Assembly: GCA_947458265.1 (NCBI GenBank)
Contig: CANGYF010000007.1
Coordinates: 62,001 to 126,000, forward strand
DNA length: 64,000 bases
Origin: Betaproteobacteria bacterium
GTDB taxonomy: Bacteria > Pseudomonadota > Gammaproteobacteria > Burkholderiales > CAIKXV01
Direction: 5' to 3'
A program made the position numbers and the translations under genes. Position 1 is the first letter of the stretch. Every line of letters starts with the position of its first letter. Of the stretch, positions 1-8,715 are shown one piece after another. The notes beneath the pieces were generated by a model that did no database searches, had not been told where the DNA came from, and worked only from the letters and a program-made list of their open reading frames with translations.

Positions 1-122
1 ACCTGCTTGGCCAGGGTCGGCTTGCCACAGGACGGACAATCGGTCAGTGGATCCTCGCTCACCTTCTGCAGCACATCCTGTTCGAAGCCGCAGGAGGCGC
101 ATCGATAGGCGTAGATCGGCAT
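1..122 (-). CDS. FmdB-family zinc ribbon protein (N-terminal part)
   Basis: Only the first 40 residues are in the window; the gene continues past position 1. The protein begins MPIYAYRC and carries two CxxC pairs (CASC, then CPSC in the pattern DCPSCGK), the zinc ribbon of the FmdB/CxxC_CxxC_SSSS family of small putative regulatory proteins. ATG at 122-120 follows a GGAG ribosome site about 6 bases upstream. In many betaproteobacteria this gene precedes aspS, but that neighbour is outside the window. The exact role of the family is not established. Confidence 0.85.
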   Translation of the reverse strand, partial: MPIYAYRCASCGFEQDVLQKVSEDPLTDCPSCGKPTLAKQ

Positions 123-163
123 CACGCTCTCCGGAAAAAAGTTGGAAAAAGCCAAAGGAATCA

Positions 164-169
164 ATTATA
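164..169 (-). promoter_or_regulatory. -10 box (TATAAT) for the FmdB gene
   Basis: A perfect TATAAT on the minus strand lies about 42 bases before the FmdB start codon, in a local AT-rich patch. No convincing -35 hexamer is seen 16-18 bases upstream. The plus strand of the same patch also reads TTGGAA (142-147), 18 bases, TATAGC (166-171), which could serve phaC, so the region may be a divergent promoter. Confidence 0.45.
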
Positions 170-300
170 GCGCGCACGCCGGCAGAATCCGTGCCCGACA
201 GGCCCCTGCACGGCCCGGCACCGGTCGGCGGATGCGGCCTCGAGCGGCCTTGCCGGCCCGTCGTGTATGCTGGCCCTCCACGATCGACTCCGAAGCCAGG

Positions 301-2013
301 ATGAATCCGAAGCCGTTCGATGCGCCGCCGATGTCTGCAGCCTTTGCCTGGCAGCACTGGTATCAGCAGGTCGCCCTCTCACCGCTGCGCCAGGTACGGC
401 TCGCGGAACTCGCGGTGCGCAGCGCCCTGCGGCTGGCCTTTGCCGGCGTGGATCCGCTCGCCCGCGGCGATGCCGACCCGGCTGCAACGCCACCGGGTGC
501 AGGTTCGCCCGCGCCTGCGTCGAACGACCGCCGCTTCGAGGGGCCGGCCTGGCAGCAGTGGCCGTTCAATCTGTATGCGCTGGGTTTCGCCATGCAGCAG
601 GCCTGGTGGCGCGAAGCGACCCAGCCGCTGCCCGGATTGCCGGAACGCGACCGGCGGCTGGTGGAGTTCGGCGCGCGCCAGATGCTCGAAGCGGCTTCCC
701 CGGCGAATTTCCCGGCCACCAACCCCGAGGTGATCGAGTCGACCCTGAGGGAACACGGAAGCAACCTGCTGCGCGGTGGCGCGAACCTGTTCGACGACCT
801 GCTGCGCCTGCAGCGGCGCGAGCCGCCCCCCGGGGCCGAGGTGTTCGAGGTCGGCAAGACCGTGGCTGCAACGCCGGGCCAGGTGGTCTACCGCAACCGG
901 CTGATCGAACTGATCCAGTATCGTCCGCAGACGCCCTCGGTGCAGGCCGAACCGTTGCTGATCGTGCCGGCCTGGATCATGAAGTACTACATCCTCGACC
1001 TGTCGCCGGCGAACTCGCTGGTCGACTGGCTGGTGAAGCGCGGCCACACCGTGTTCATGGTGTCATGGCTGAATCCGGATGCACGCGACCGGGAGCGTTC
1101 GTTCGAGGACTACCTGTCCGACGGCGTACTGGCTGCGCTGCGCACCATCGGTGAGATCGTGCCAGGACAGCTGGTGCATGCGGTCGGCTACTGCCTCGGC
1201 GGCACGCTGCTCTCGGTCGCTGCCGCCGCGATGGCGCGCGACGGTATCGACCGCATCCGGACACTCAGCCTGTTCGCGGCGCAGACCGACTTCTCCGCCC
1301 CGGGAGAACTGGACCTGTTCATCGACGAGGCACAGTTGCTCTGGCTCGAGCAGCAGATGGCGAAGACCGGCTACCTCGACAGCCGGCAGATGGCAGCGGC
1401 GTTCGCGCTGCTGCGCTCGGGCGACCTGGTCTGGACGCGCGCGGTGCGCGAGTACCTGCTCGGCCGGCGTGCGCCGCTGAACGACCTGATGTCCTGGAAC
1501 GCCGACGGTACGCGCATGCCGGCACGGATGCACGGCGAGTACCTGCGGGCGCTGTACCAGCGCAACGACCTGGCGCACGGCCGCTTCATGGTGGATGGGC
1601 GGCCGGTGTCGCTGGCGGCGATCCGTGTACCGGTGTTCATGGTGGCCACCGTCGCCGACCATGTCGCGCCCTGGCAGTCGGTCTACCAGTTGCATCGGCT
1701 CACCGAGGCACCGATCACCTTCGCACTGACCACCGGCGGCCACAATGCAGGCGTGGTGAACCCGCCGCCGGCCGGCGGTGAACCGGCGCGCAGGCACTAC
1801 CAGATCGCCACCCGCCCGGCTGGCGACACCGGCGCGACGCTCGATCCGCAGCGCTGGCGCGACACCACGCCAAGCACGGCCGGTTCCTGGTGGACGCCCT
1901 GGCAGGCCTGGCTCGCGGGGCACGGCAGCGGCGAAACCGAGCCGCCGCCCATCGGTCACGACGGCCTCGAGTACGGGCGCGCGCCGGGCTGGTACGTGCG
2001 TACCCGGCACTGA
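301..2013 (+). CDS. phaC: poly(3-hydroxyalkanoate) synthase (class I-like PhaC)
   Basis: 570 residues. It polymerises 3-hydroxyacyl-CoA into polyhydroxyalkanoate at the granule surface. The lipase-like box GYCLGG places the nucleophile at Cys298; Asp453 (in VADHVAP) and His481 (in GGHNAG) complete the triad. Asp and His are 28 residues apart, as in the Cupriavidus enzyme. The N-terminal PhaC_N-type region (FNLYALGFAMQQAWW near residue 90) is present. ATG 301 has only a weak AGG directly upstream; the frame stays open to a TTG at 142, so the start is moderately certain. It is followed 7 bases later by a phosphotransacylase gene, and that by ackA. No phaA, phaB or phasin gene is nearby, so this may be a secondary synthase copy; that is an inference. 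Confidence 0.9.
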   Translation: MNPKPFDAPPMSAAFAWQHWYQQVALSPLRQVRLAELAVRSALRLAFAGVDPLARGDADPAATPPGAGSPAPASNDRRFEGPAWQQWPFNLYALGFAMQQAWWREATQPLPGLPERDRRLVEFGARQMLEAASPANFPATNPEVIESTLREHGSNLLRGGANLFDDLLRLQRREPPPGAEVFEVGKTVAATPGQVVYRNRLIELIQYRPQTPSVQAEPLLIVPAWIMKYYILDLSPANSLVDWLVKRGHTVFMVSWLNPDARDRERSFEDYLSDGVLAALRTIGEIVPGQLVHAVGYCLGGTLLSVAAAAMARDGIDRIRTLSLFAAQTDFSAPGELDLFIDEAQLLWLEQQMAKTGYLDSRQMAAAFALLRSGDLVWTRAVREYLLGRRAPLNDLMSWNADGTRMPARMHGEYLRALYQRNDLAHGRFMVDGRPVSLAAIRVPVFMVATVADHVAPWQSVYQLHRLTEAPITFALTTGGHNAGVVNPPPAGGEPARRHYQIATRPAGDTGATLDPQRWRDTTPSTAGSWWTPWQAWLAGHGSGETEPPPIGHDGLEYGRAPGWYVRTRH

Positions 2014-2020
2014 CCCAGGC

Positions 2021-2968
2021 ATGGCTATGACCGGAAAACACGCAACGCCCCCGGCCGCCCCCGGCCGTGACCCGCTGTTCGCCGACCTGCTCGCGCGGGC
2101 ACGCACGCGGCCGCCGACGGCCACCGCGGTGGCCTGGCCGCTGACTGCCGATGCGCTCGCCGGTCCGCTCGATGCTGCTGCCGAAGGCCTGATCGAACCG
2201 TGGCTGGTCGGCCCTGAAGCCGGCATCCGTGCGCTCGCCGAGCGCGAATCGCTCGACCTTTCCGCCTGCCGGCTGGTCGACATCGCCGACCCGCTGCAGG
2301 CGGCGATGCACTGCGCGGCCCTGGCGCGCGACCGGGAAGTGGGCGCGATCATGAAGGGCAGCCTGCAAACCGATGAACTGATGGCTGCGGTCGTTGCCCG
2401 CGAGTCCGGTCTGCGCACCGCGCGCCGGATCAGCCATGCGTTCGTGATGGGCGTGCCGGGATACCCCCGACTGTTCATGATCACCGACGCCGCCGTGAAC
2501 ATCGCGCCCGACCTCGAGGCAAAGCGCGACATCGTGCAGAACGCGATCGAACTCGCCCATGCCCTGGGCGTGCTGGCGCCCAGGGTCGCGCTGCTCGCGG
2601 CGGTCGAGATGGTGACCCCGAAGATGCCCGCGACGCTCGACGCCGCGGCGCTGTGCAAGATGGCCGATCGCGGCCAGATCACCGGCGGCGTGCTCGACGG
2701 GCCGCTGGCGCTGGACAATGCGCTGTCGGACGAATCGGCGCGCATCAAGGGCATCGTGTCGCAGGTAGCCGGACGGCCGGACATCCTGGTGGCGCCGGAC
2801 ATCGAGGCCGGCAACATGCTCTACAAGCAGCTGGTGTTCTTCACCGGCGCGTTCGCCGCCGGCCTCGTGCTCGGCGCCAAGGTGCCGGTGATCCTGACCA
2901 GCCGCGCCGAAGGGCGCGACTCGCGCGTCGCCTCGTGCGCGTTGGCCAGGCTGGCACCGGGCGGCTGA
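2021..2968 (+). CDS. phosphate acetyl/butyryltransferase
   Basis: 315 residues, the size of single-domain PTA_PTB enzymes that exchange acyl-CoA and acyl-phosphate. Family features visible are the stretch GAIMKGSLQTDELM in the first half and VPVILTSRAEG near the C-terminus. ATG 2021 is 7 bases past the phaC stop, with a second in-frame ATG at 2027; the ribosome site is poor, suggesting translational coupling to phaC. The acetate kinase gene begins 8 bases after its stop, so the pair would interconvert acyl-CoA, acyl-phosphate and the free acid plus ATP. Sequence alone does not decide between acetyl and butyryl specificity. Confidence 0.85.
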   Translation: MAMTGKHATPPAAPGRDPLFADLLARARTRPPTATAVAWPLTADALAGPLDAAAEGLIEPWLVGPEAGIRALAERESLDLSACRLVDIADPLQAAMHCAALARDREVGAIMKGSLQTDELMAAVVARESGLRTARRISHAFVMGVPGYPRLFMITDAAVNIAPDLEAKRDIVQNAIELAHALGVLAPRVALLAAVEMVTPKMPATLDAAALCKMADRGQITGGVLDGPLALDNALSDESARIKGIVSQVAGRPDILVAPDIEAGNMLYKQLVFFTGAFAAGLVLGAKVPVILTSRAEGRDSRVASCALARLAPGG

Positions 2969-2976
2969 TCCCGACC

Positions 2977-4179
2977 GTGGCCGACGGCGTACTGACGTTC
3001 AACGCCGGCTCGTCGAGCCTGAAGTTCGCGCTGTTCGCGCACCGCGCAACGGCGATCGAACCGCTGTTCCGGGGCCAGGTCGAAGACCTCGACAAGGACC
3101 CGCGCTTCCTCGTCTCCGATGCCGGGGGCCGGCGCATCGTGGACCAGGACCTGGGCCAGCTGCGTCCCGGTGCATGGACGCACCCTGAGGCACTGGCCCA
3201 CCTGCTGCACTGGATCGATGCCCGCGACGCCGGCCTGGTGCTGACCGCGATCGGCCACCGCGTGGTCCACGGCGGGGAGACCTTCCAGGCGCCGGTCCTG
3301 CTGGACGCCGCGGCGATCGATGCGATCGAGGCGCTGTCGGCGCTCGCACCGCTGCACCAGCCGGCGAGCATCGCCCCGGTGCGTGCACTCGCCGCACTGC
3401 GGCCCGACCTGCCGCAGGTGGCCTGCTTCGACACCGCGTTCCACGCCACGCTCGATGCGGTCGAGCGCACCTTCGCCCTGGGCGCGGACCTGCGTGCGCA
3501 CGGCGTGCGCCGGTTCGGATTCCACGGGCTGTCGTACGAGTACATCGCGGGCGAACTGCCGGCACGGCTCGGTGCACTGGCCGAGGGCCGGGTGATCGTC
3601 GCCCACCTGGGCAACGGCGCGTCGATGTGCGCGATGCACGCGCGCCGCAGCCGCGCCACCACCATGGGCTTCACCGCGCTCGACGGTCTGATGATGGGCA
3701 CGCGCTGCGGAGCGCTCGATCCGGGCGCGGTGCTGCACCTGCTGCGCCATGCGGGGATCGACGCAACGACCCTGGAACGCAAGCTGTACCGCGAATCCGG
3801 GCTGCTCGGCGTGTCCGGGCTATCGCACGACATGCGCACGCTGCTCGCATCGACATCGCCCGAGGCGGCCCTCGCGGTCGACCTGTACTGTCATCGCATC
3901 GTGCGCGAGGTCGGATCGCTCGCCGCCGCGATCGGCGGCCTGGATGCACTTGTGTTCACCGCAGGCATCGGCGAACACGCAGCACCGGTACGCGCGCGCG
4001 TGGTCGAGGCGCTCGGCTGGATGGGAATGCAGCTCGATGCCGGCGCCAACGCATCGTCGCATCCCTGCATCACCGCTCCCGGCAGCCGGGTGCACGCGTT
4101 CGTCATCCCGACCAACGAGGAAGCGGTGGTCGCGCGCCACGCGCTCGCACTGGCGCGATCGCCGGCGCCCGGCGGGTGA
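2977..4179 (+). CDS. ackA: acetate kinase
   Basis: 400 residues, standard length. It makes acetyl-phosphate from acetate and ATP, or the reverse. The N-terminal ATPase-fold signature LTFNAGSSSLKF begins at residue 6, and FGFHGLSYEYIA, HLGNGASM and FTAGIGEHA follow in the expected order. I chose the GTG at 2977 because it puts the signature at the usual distance from the N-terminus; the open frame runs further upstream inside the preceding gene but shows no family similarity there. The gene closes a phaC-pta-ackA unit. A propionate or butyrate kinase role is possible. Confidence 0.9.
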   Translation: MADGVLTFNAGSSSLKFALFAHRATAIEPLFRGQVEDLDKDPRFLVSDAGGRRIVDQDLGQLRPGAWTHPEALAHLLHWIDARDAGLVLTAIGHRVVHGGETFQAPVLLDAAAIDAIEALSALAPLHQPASIAPVRALAALRPDLPQVACFDTAFHATLDAVERTFALGADLRAHGVRRFGFHGLSYEYIAGELPARLGALAEGRVIVAHLGNGASMCAMHARRSRATTMGFTALDGLMMGTRCGALDPGAVLHLLRHAGIDATTLERKLYRESGLLGVSGLSHDMRTLLASTSPEAALAVDLYCHRIVREVGSLAAAIGGLDALVFTAGIGEHAAPVRARVVEALGWMGMQLDAGANASSHPCITAPGSRVHAFVIPTNEEAVVARHALALARSPAPGG

Positions 4180-4343
4180 TGGCACGGCGCCGCTTCGGGC
4201 CGACGATTGCACACGACCGGGACAGGCACTAACCTCTGGCCTGCCTTCGACGCCACGGGCGCAGCGGCGCCCACCGGTCGGCATCACCTGCCGCCCCCAC
4301 CTGTCGCCGACCCCTGTCCATTGCACTGCGGAGCATCGAACCG

Positions 4344-5624
4344 ATGAAAGCCCCCTTCCAGCTCACCGCCCTAGAGGCCCGCCGGCAGATCGACGCCGGC
4401 ACGCTCACCGCCGAAACGCTGGCGCGCTCCTGCCTCGAGCGCATCGCCGATCGCGAGCCGCAGGTCGACGCCTGGCAGTATCTCGCGGCCGACGCGGCGA
4501 TCGCGCGCGCACGCGAACTCGACCGCGGTCCTGCGACGGGTCCGCTGCACGGCATTCCGTTCGGGGTGAAGGACATCATCGACACCTTCGACATGCCGAC
4601 CGAGTACGGTTCGCCGATCTATCGCGGCACGCAGACGCGCAACGACGCCGCCTGCGTGGCATTGCAGCGCGAAGCCGGCGGCGTACTGTTCGGCAAGACG
4701 GTGACCACCGAGTTCGCCAACCTCACGCCCGGCAAGACGAAGAACCCGCACGATCCGGCGCGCACGCCGGGTGGCTCCTCCAGCGGATCCGGCGCTGCGG
4801 TCGGCGCGATGATGGTGCCGCTGGCCCTGGGCACGCAGACCACCGCTTCGACGATCCGTCCGGCAGCCTTCTGCGGCGTGGTCGGCTATCGACCGACCTG
4901 GGGCGACCTGAGGCTCTCGGGGGTGCGCGAGGCAGCCGGCTCGCTGGATTCGCTCGGCCTGATGGCGCGCTCCATCGAGGACATCTCGCTGCTGCGCGAC
5001 GTTCTGCTCGGCCGTCCGTGGCAGCCGCTGGAAGGCGAACCACCGAAACCGAAGATCGGCTTCTGCCGCAGCCACCTGTGGGCCCAGATCGAACCGCCGG
5101 CGGCCGCGCTGCTGGAGGACGCGGCGAAGCGCCTGTCCGCCGCCGGCGCGCAGGTGGTCGACATCGACCTGCCCGCGGGCTATGGCGAGGTGCTCGATGC
5201 GCACCGCTGGGTGTCCAGCTTCGAATTCGCCCGCAACTTCCGGCACGAAGTCACGCACCACTGGGACCAGATCAGCGAGCAGCTGCGCCAGGGCCGGCTG
5301 AAGGACGGACTGGGCTGCACCTTCGAACGCTACCTGGAGGCACGCACCTTCCTGGAAGACCTGCGCGCCCGGCTTCCCGCGGTGTTCGGCGACTGCGACC
5401 TGCTGCTCACCGCGCCCTGCAATGGCGAGGCACCGATCGGCATCCAGACCACCGGCAATCCGTACTTCTCGGCCCTGTGGACCGCGATGCACGTGCCCTG
5501 CCTGACCCTGCCGCTGTTCACCGGCCCGAACGGCCTGCCGATCGGCGCGCAGCTGATCGGCAAGCGCAACCAGGACCGCCAGCTGCTCGACGCCGCCCGC
5601 TGGGTCTCCGCCACCCTGTCCTGA
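4344..5624 (+). CDS. amidase-signature hydrolase
   Basis: 426 residues of the amidase signature family (Ser-cisSer-Lys). Lys76 sits in GVKDIID, the cis-Ser is Ser145 in TPGGSSSGSG, and the nucleophile is Ser169. Spacings of 69 and 24 residues match known family members. The residue before the nucleophile is Ala (TTASTIRPA), where Gly is usual. No signal peptide, so cytoplasmic. The gene starts at ATG 4344 with GGAG about 11 bases upstream and stands alone between ackA and a convergent CocE gene. A second amidase at 14861-16240 is clearly related (both have PFGVKDII and IRPAAFCG). The substrate cannot be told; this is not GatA, since no gatB/gatC is present. Confidence 0.85.
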   Translation: MKAPFQLTALEARRQIDAGTLTAETLARSCLERIADREPQVDAWQYLAADAAIARARELDRGPATGPLHGIPFGVKDIIDTFDMPTEYGSPIYRGTQTRNDAACVALQREAGGVLFGKTVTTEFANLTPGKTKNPHDPARTPGGSSSGSGAAVGAMMVPLALGTQTTASTIRPAAFCGVVGYRPTWGDLRLSGVREAAGSLDSLGLMARSIEDISLLRDVLLGRPWQPLEGEPPKPKIGFCRSHLWAQIEPPAAALLEDAAKRLSAAGAQVVDIDLPAGYGEVLDAHRWVSSFEFARNFRHEVTHHWDQISEQLRQGRLKDGLGCTFERYLEARTFLEDLRARLPAVFGDCDLLLTAPCNGEAPIGIQTTGNPYFSALWTAMHVPCLTLPLFTGPNGLPIGAQLIGKRNQDRQLLDAARWVSATLS

Positions 5625-5650
5625 GGACCGCTGAGGACCGGACCGGCACC

Positions 5651-5683
5651 TGACCCTGGGGTCTGGCCCCAGGGTCAGACCCC
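5651..5683. repeat. palindromic element with two competing hairpins
   Basis: Between the convergent amidase and CocE stop codons. TGACCCTGGGG (5651-5661) pairs perfectly with CCCCAGGGTCA (5667-5677) over a 5-base loop, and GGGGTCTG (5658-5665) pairs perfectly with CAGACCCC (5676-5683). The two stems share bases and exclude each other. There is no T-run, so it is not a standard terminator. It looks like a REP-type extragenic palindrome. A 10-base tandem duplication (5621-5640) that contains the amidase stop codon lies just upstream. Confidence 0.7.
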
Positions 5684-5684
5684 G

Positions 5685-7412
5685 TTATCCTTTCGCCGGG
5701 ATCACAGGCAGCAGGATGTGCGACGGGTAGATGCCGCCGGCATGGATGGTGTTCTCGGCACCGGCGTTGTAGTCGGCGTGGTAGTGGGTGTACGGTGCCG
5801 ACCCGATGCCGTCGCGCGGCTGGATGTCTACGCGCAGGCAATGTCCCTTCTGCAGCACGATGCAGGTCGGCCAGATCTCGACGTTGCACTCGACGACCTC
5901 GCCCGGCGACAGCCATAGCCGTTCGTCATGGGCATGGTACGGACGATGCGGCGTCGACAGCGCCGGGTCGAGCTTGCGGTGCGAGGCGCGCAGCCAGCCC
6001 TTGGTCAGCGGCACCGGCTGGCCGTGCTGGCCAACCTCGGGCACGTCCTTGCCGTCGGGACCCACGTTGCGCAGCGTGAGCATCAGGTCCATGTCTTCGC
6101 TGCTGCTCGATACGTAGAGCGTCATCGACAGCGGCCCGGTGATCTCGGTGTCATGCGCCATCGGCTCGGTCTGCACCGAGACGCCAAGGCGGCCACCACC
6201 GCCATGTGTCGTCGACAGCGACGAGCCAGATGCAACGCCGGCCGAGGTGACGCCGCTGGCCGGATAGCTCACCGACGTCTCCTGCGCCGGCAGCGTGTCC
6301 ACCATCAGGCCCTCGACGTCGGCGGCATCATGCGACTGCCCGCGGTCGAAGCGCAGGTACATCTTCTTCCACTGGGTGCGCGCGAGCGGCCACTCGTTCT
6401 CGAAGCGGAATGCATAGGGCTTCGGGCTGCCGCCGGTGCGGATCTCGAGCTTCACCGGCGGCTCGTCCATGATGCCGGTGTCGATGCCCTTCAGCCAGTG
6501 ATCGAAGAAGCGCAACTGGTCGAGCCGGCCCTCTTCAGAATGGAACGGATGGAAGTGCGTGCCGGTATGCACGCGAAGCTTCTTGTGCTTCGACTTCGCC
6601 CGTGTGAAGCCTTCGGTGTTGCCACGCAGGTGCAGCGCGAACCCGCCCCAGTTGCCGGCGCTGTACAACGGCACCTCGGTGGCCTCCCAGTCGGCGCTGC
6701 ACAGGCGCCAGAACATGGAATCGAGGTCGTTGCGCATCAGGGTGTAGAGCATGTCCGGCTGGAACGAATCCGGGTTGTAGCTGCGCGGCCGCCCGAGCAG
6801 GTGGTGCGCGGTATGCGTCGCTACCCAGTTGGCGATGAAGCCGAGCGCGAAGATGCCGCCGTGGTAGCACTGGTCGCGGTACTGGTCGGCGCGCCCCTCC
6901 CACGGGATGATCGCCTTCAGCGACGGCGGCTTCAGCTTGGCGACGCGCCACTGCGAACTGGCATGGTAGGAGATACCGCAGGTGCCGATGCTGCCCGAGC
7001 ACCAGTCGCGCTTCGCGATCCACTCGATGGCGTCGTGGAAGTCGAGCGCCTCCTGGTATGAACTGGGTTCGCAGCGGCCATGCGACTTGCCGGTGCCGCG
7101 CGAGTCGACACGCACGCAGGCATAGCCGCGCGGGCACCACCACAGCGGGTTCACCGTCTCCCAGTTCATGTAGGGATTGGCCTCCTCCTCGAGGTCGGCC
7201 GGCGGGATCCACAGCTTGTCCTTCTGGTACACGCTGATGTTCATGATCGCCGGGACCTTGCCCGGGATGGCCGGCCGGAACACGTCGCACGAGAGGATGG
7301 TGCCGTCGCGCATCGGTACCTGCACATCCTTCTCGACGATCAGTTCGCACTCCACCGGCTGCGAAACCTTCCTGGCGACGTCCGCGCCCGTTGCCCCAGC
7401 TGCTGCTGCCAT
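5685..7412 (-). CDS. CocE/NonD family hydrolase (X-Pro dipeptidyl-peptidase S15 type)
   Basis: 575 residues. The N-terminal part has MRDGTILSCDVFRP and the oxyanion-region motif VRVDSRGTGKSHG; the nucleophile elbow is GISYHA, followed by the galactose-binding-like jelly-roll C-terminal half typical of CocE esterases and glutaryl-acylases. No clear signal peptide. ATG 7412 has a strong GGGGAG ribosome site. It is 31 bases downstream of a Bug-type binding protein gene on the same strand, which suggests that an imported ester or amide is hydrolysed. Family members act on diverse substrates, so specificity is unknown. Confidence 0.85.
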   Translation of the reverse strand: MAAAAGATGADVARKVSQPVECELIVEKDVQVPMRDGTILSCDVFRPAIPGKVPAIMNISVYQKDKLWIPPADLEEEANPYMNWETVNPLWWCPRGYACVRVDSRGTGKSHGRCEPSSYQEALDFHDAIEWIAKRDWCSGSIGTCGISYHASSQWRVAKLKPPSLKAIIPWEGRADQYRDQCYHGGIFALGFIANWVATHTAHHLLGRPRSYNPDSFQPDMLYTLMRNDLDSMFWRLCSADWEATEVPLYSAGNWGGFALHLRGNTEGFTRAKSKHKKLRVHTGTHFHPFHSEEGRLDQLRFFDHWLKGIDTGIMDEPPVKLEIRTGGSPKPYAFRFENEWPLARTQWKKMYLRFDRGQSHDAADVEGLMVDTLPAQETSVSYPASGVTSAGVASGSSLSTTHGGGGRLGVSVQTEPMAHDTEITGPLSMTLYVSSSSEDMDLMLTLRNVGPDGKDVPEVGQHGQPVPLTKGWLRASHRKLDPALSTPHRPYHAHDERLWLSPGEVVECNVEIWPTCIVLQKGHCLRVDIQPRDGIGSAPYTHYHADYNAGAENTIHAGGIYPSHILLPVIPAKG

Positions 7413-7443
7413 GCCGCTCTCCCCTCTCTGGATGAGACCGGGC

Positions 7444-8451
7444 TCAGTCGAGCCTGATCTGGTTGTCCTTGATGATCCGCGACCAGCGCGCGACCTCCGC
7501 CTTCACGAATGAATCGAAGGCCTCCGGCGAGGCACTCGTGGCCACTGGTACCGCCACCTTCGCGTAGGCCTCGACGATGGCCGGCCGCTGCAGCACCTCG
7601 ACGGTCGCCTGGTACAGCCGGTTGACCACCGGCCGCGGCGTGCGCGACGGCAGGAACAGCCCGTTCCAGTTGTCGCTGCCCACGCCGGCCAGGCCATGCT
7701 CGGTGAACGTAGGCACGTCCGGCAGGTCGGCCAGGCGCTTCGGCGCGGTGGTGGCGAAGGCCTTCATCCGCCCCGCCTTCACCTGCGGCGTCGTCGAAGC
7801 GGCGTTGGCGATCGAGAAGTGGATCTCGCCGCTGATGATGCTCGCCGCCGAGGAACCGGCCCCCTTCGACGGTACGTTCACCATCTTCATGCCCGTACGC
7901 GCCGCGAGGTCGAGCATGTCGAGGTGGGAATAGCCCCCAAGCGGCGTCGAGTAGTTGAGCTGGCCCGGCCGGGCCCGAGCGTAGGCCACCAGTTCCTTGA
8001 AACTCGACGGCGGGAATCCGGCGCCCGACACGAGCAGGTTGGGGATCGCGGCGAGCAGCGTCACGCCCGCGAGTTCCTTCAGCGGATCGAACTTGAGCGT
8101 GCCCGCGTACAGGATAGGGTTGATGGACGCCGTCGATACGTTGCTGACCAGCACGGTGTGGCCGTCGGGCTGGGCGCGCGCGACGATCTCCATCGCGATG
8201 TTGCCGGCGGCGCCGGATCGGTTGTCGACGATCACCGACTGCCCGATCGCCTCGCCCAGTGTGGGCGCGAGCAGGCGCGCGACGATATCGGTGCCGCCGC
8301 CCGGGGCGAACGGCACGACCAGCCGCACCGGACGCTGAGGCCAGTCGCCCTGCCCCTTCGGCTGGGCATGGACGGGAAGGATGGGGGCGCACAGCAGCGT
8401 CGCGAGCGCCAGGCCGGCGACGGCCGGTCGGATGATCGGTGATGTTTCCAT
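7444..8451 (-). CDS. Bug-family tripartite tricarboxylate transporter substrate-binding protein
   Basis: 335 residues. An N-terminal signal peptide ends at VHA (about residue 29). The mature part starts with the Bug signature RPVRLVVPFAPGGGTDIVAR and continues with NRSGAAGNIA and RPGQLNYSTP. Such periplasmic proteins bind carboxylated or related small molecules, often for TctAB-type membrane components; none is in the window, as is common for orphan Bug genes. ATG 8451 is preceded by AGGAGGA about 6 bases away, which decides the start over the upstream in-frame codon. It probably forms a transcription unit with the CocE hydrolase. Confidence 0.9.
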   Translation of the reverse strand: METSPIIRPAVAGLALATLLCAPILPVHAQPKGQGDWPQRPVRLVVPFAPGGGTDIVARLLAPTLGEAIGQSVIVDNRSGAAGNIAMEIVARAQPDGHTVLVSNVSTASINPILYAGTLKFDPLKELAGVTLLAAIPNLLVSGAGFPPSSFKELVAYARARPGQLNYSTPLGGYSHLDMLDLAARTGMKMVNVPSKGAGSSAASIISGEIHFSIANAASTTPQVKAGRMKAFATTAPKRLADLPDVPTFTEHGLAGVGSDNWNGLFLPSRTPRPVVNRLYQATVEVLQRPAIVEAYAKVAVPVATSASPEAFDSFVKAEVARWSRIIKDNQIRLD

Positions 8452-8715
8452 GAAAGTCCTCCTGCGGCCCGCCGGCGGCCTTTCGTCGAAGGCGCTATCG
8501 CAACGGGCAGGTTGGAGGTTTATCCGCATCCACGCGCGCCGTCAACACCGTCGGATCGACGGCCGCGCGAGCCGATCGCAGGGTCGGCCCGGTGATAGAC
8601 TCCGGCGCGCCAGATGGAAGTCGAGTGTCGCTCCGGCTGTTCCCCAACGGACCCGCGCACCGCTTCGCATCGACGGGGCCGGCCATCGCCGCGTCCCACC
8701 CCGGGAGGACACCTG

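Noticed and set aside
8452-8715. Possible promoter GATAGACT and a small gene in the spacer between the Bug and acyl-CoA dehydrogenase genes
   Set aside because: No matching -35, and the short frames there have no ribosome site or plausible protein.
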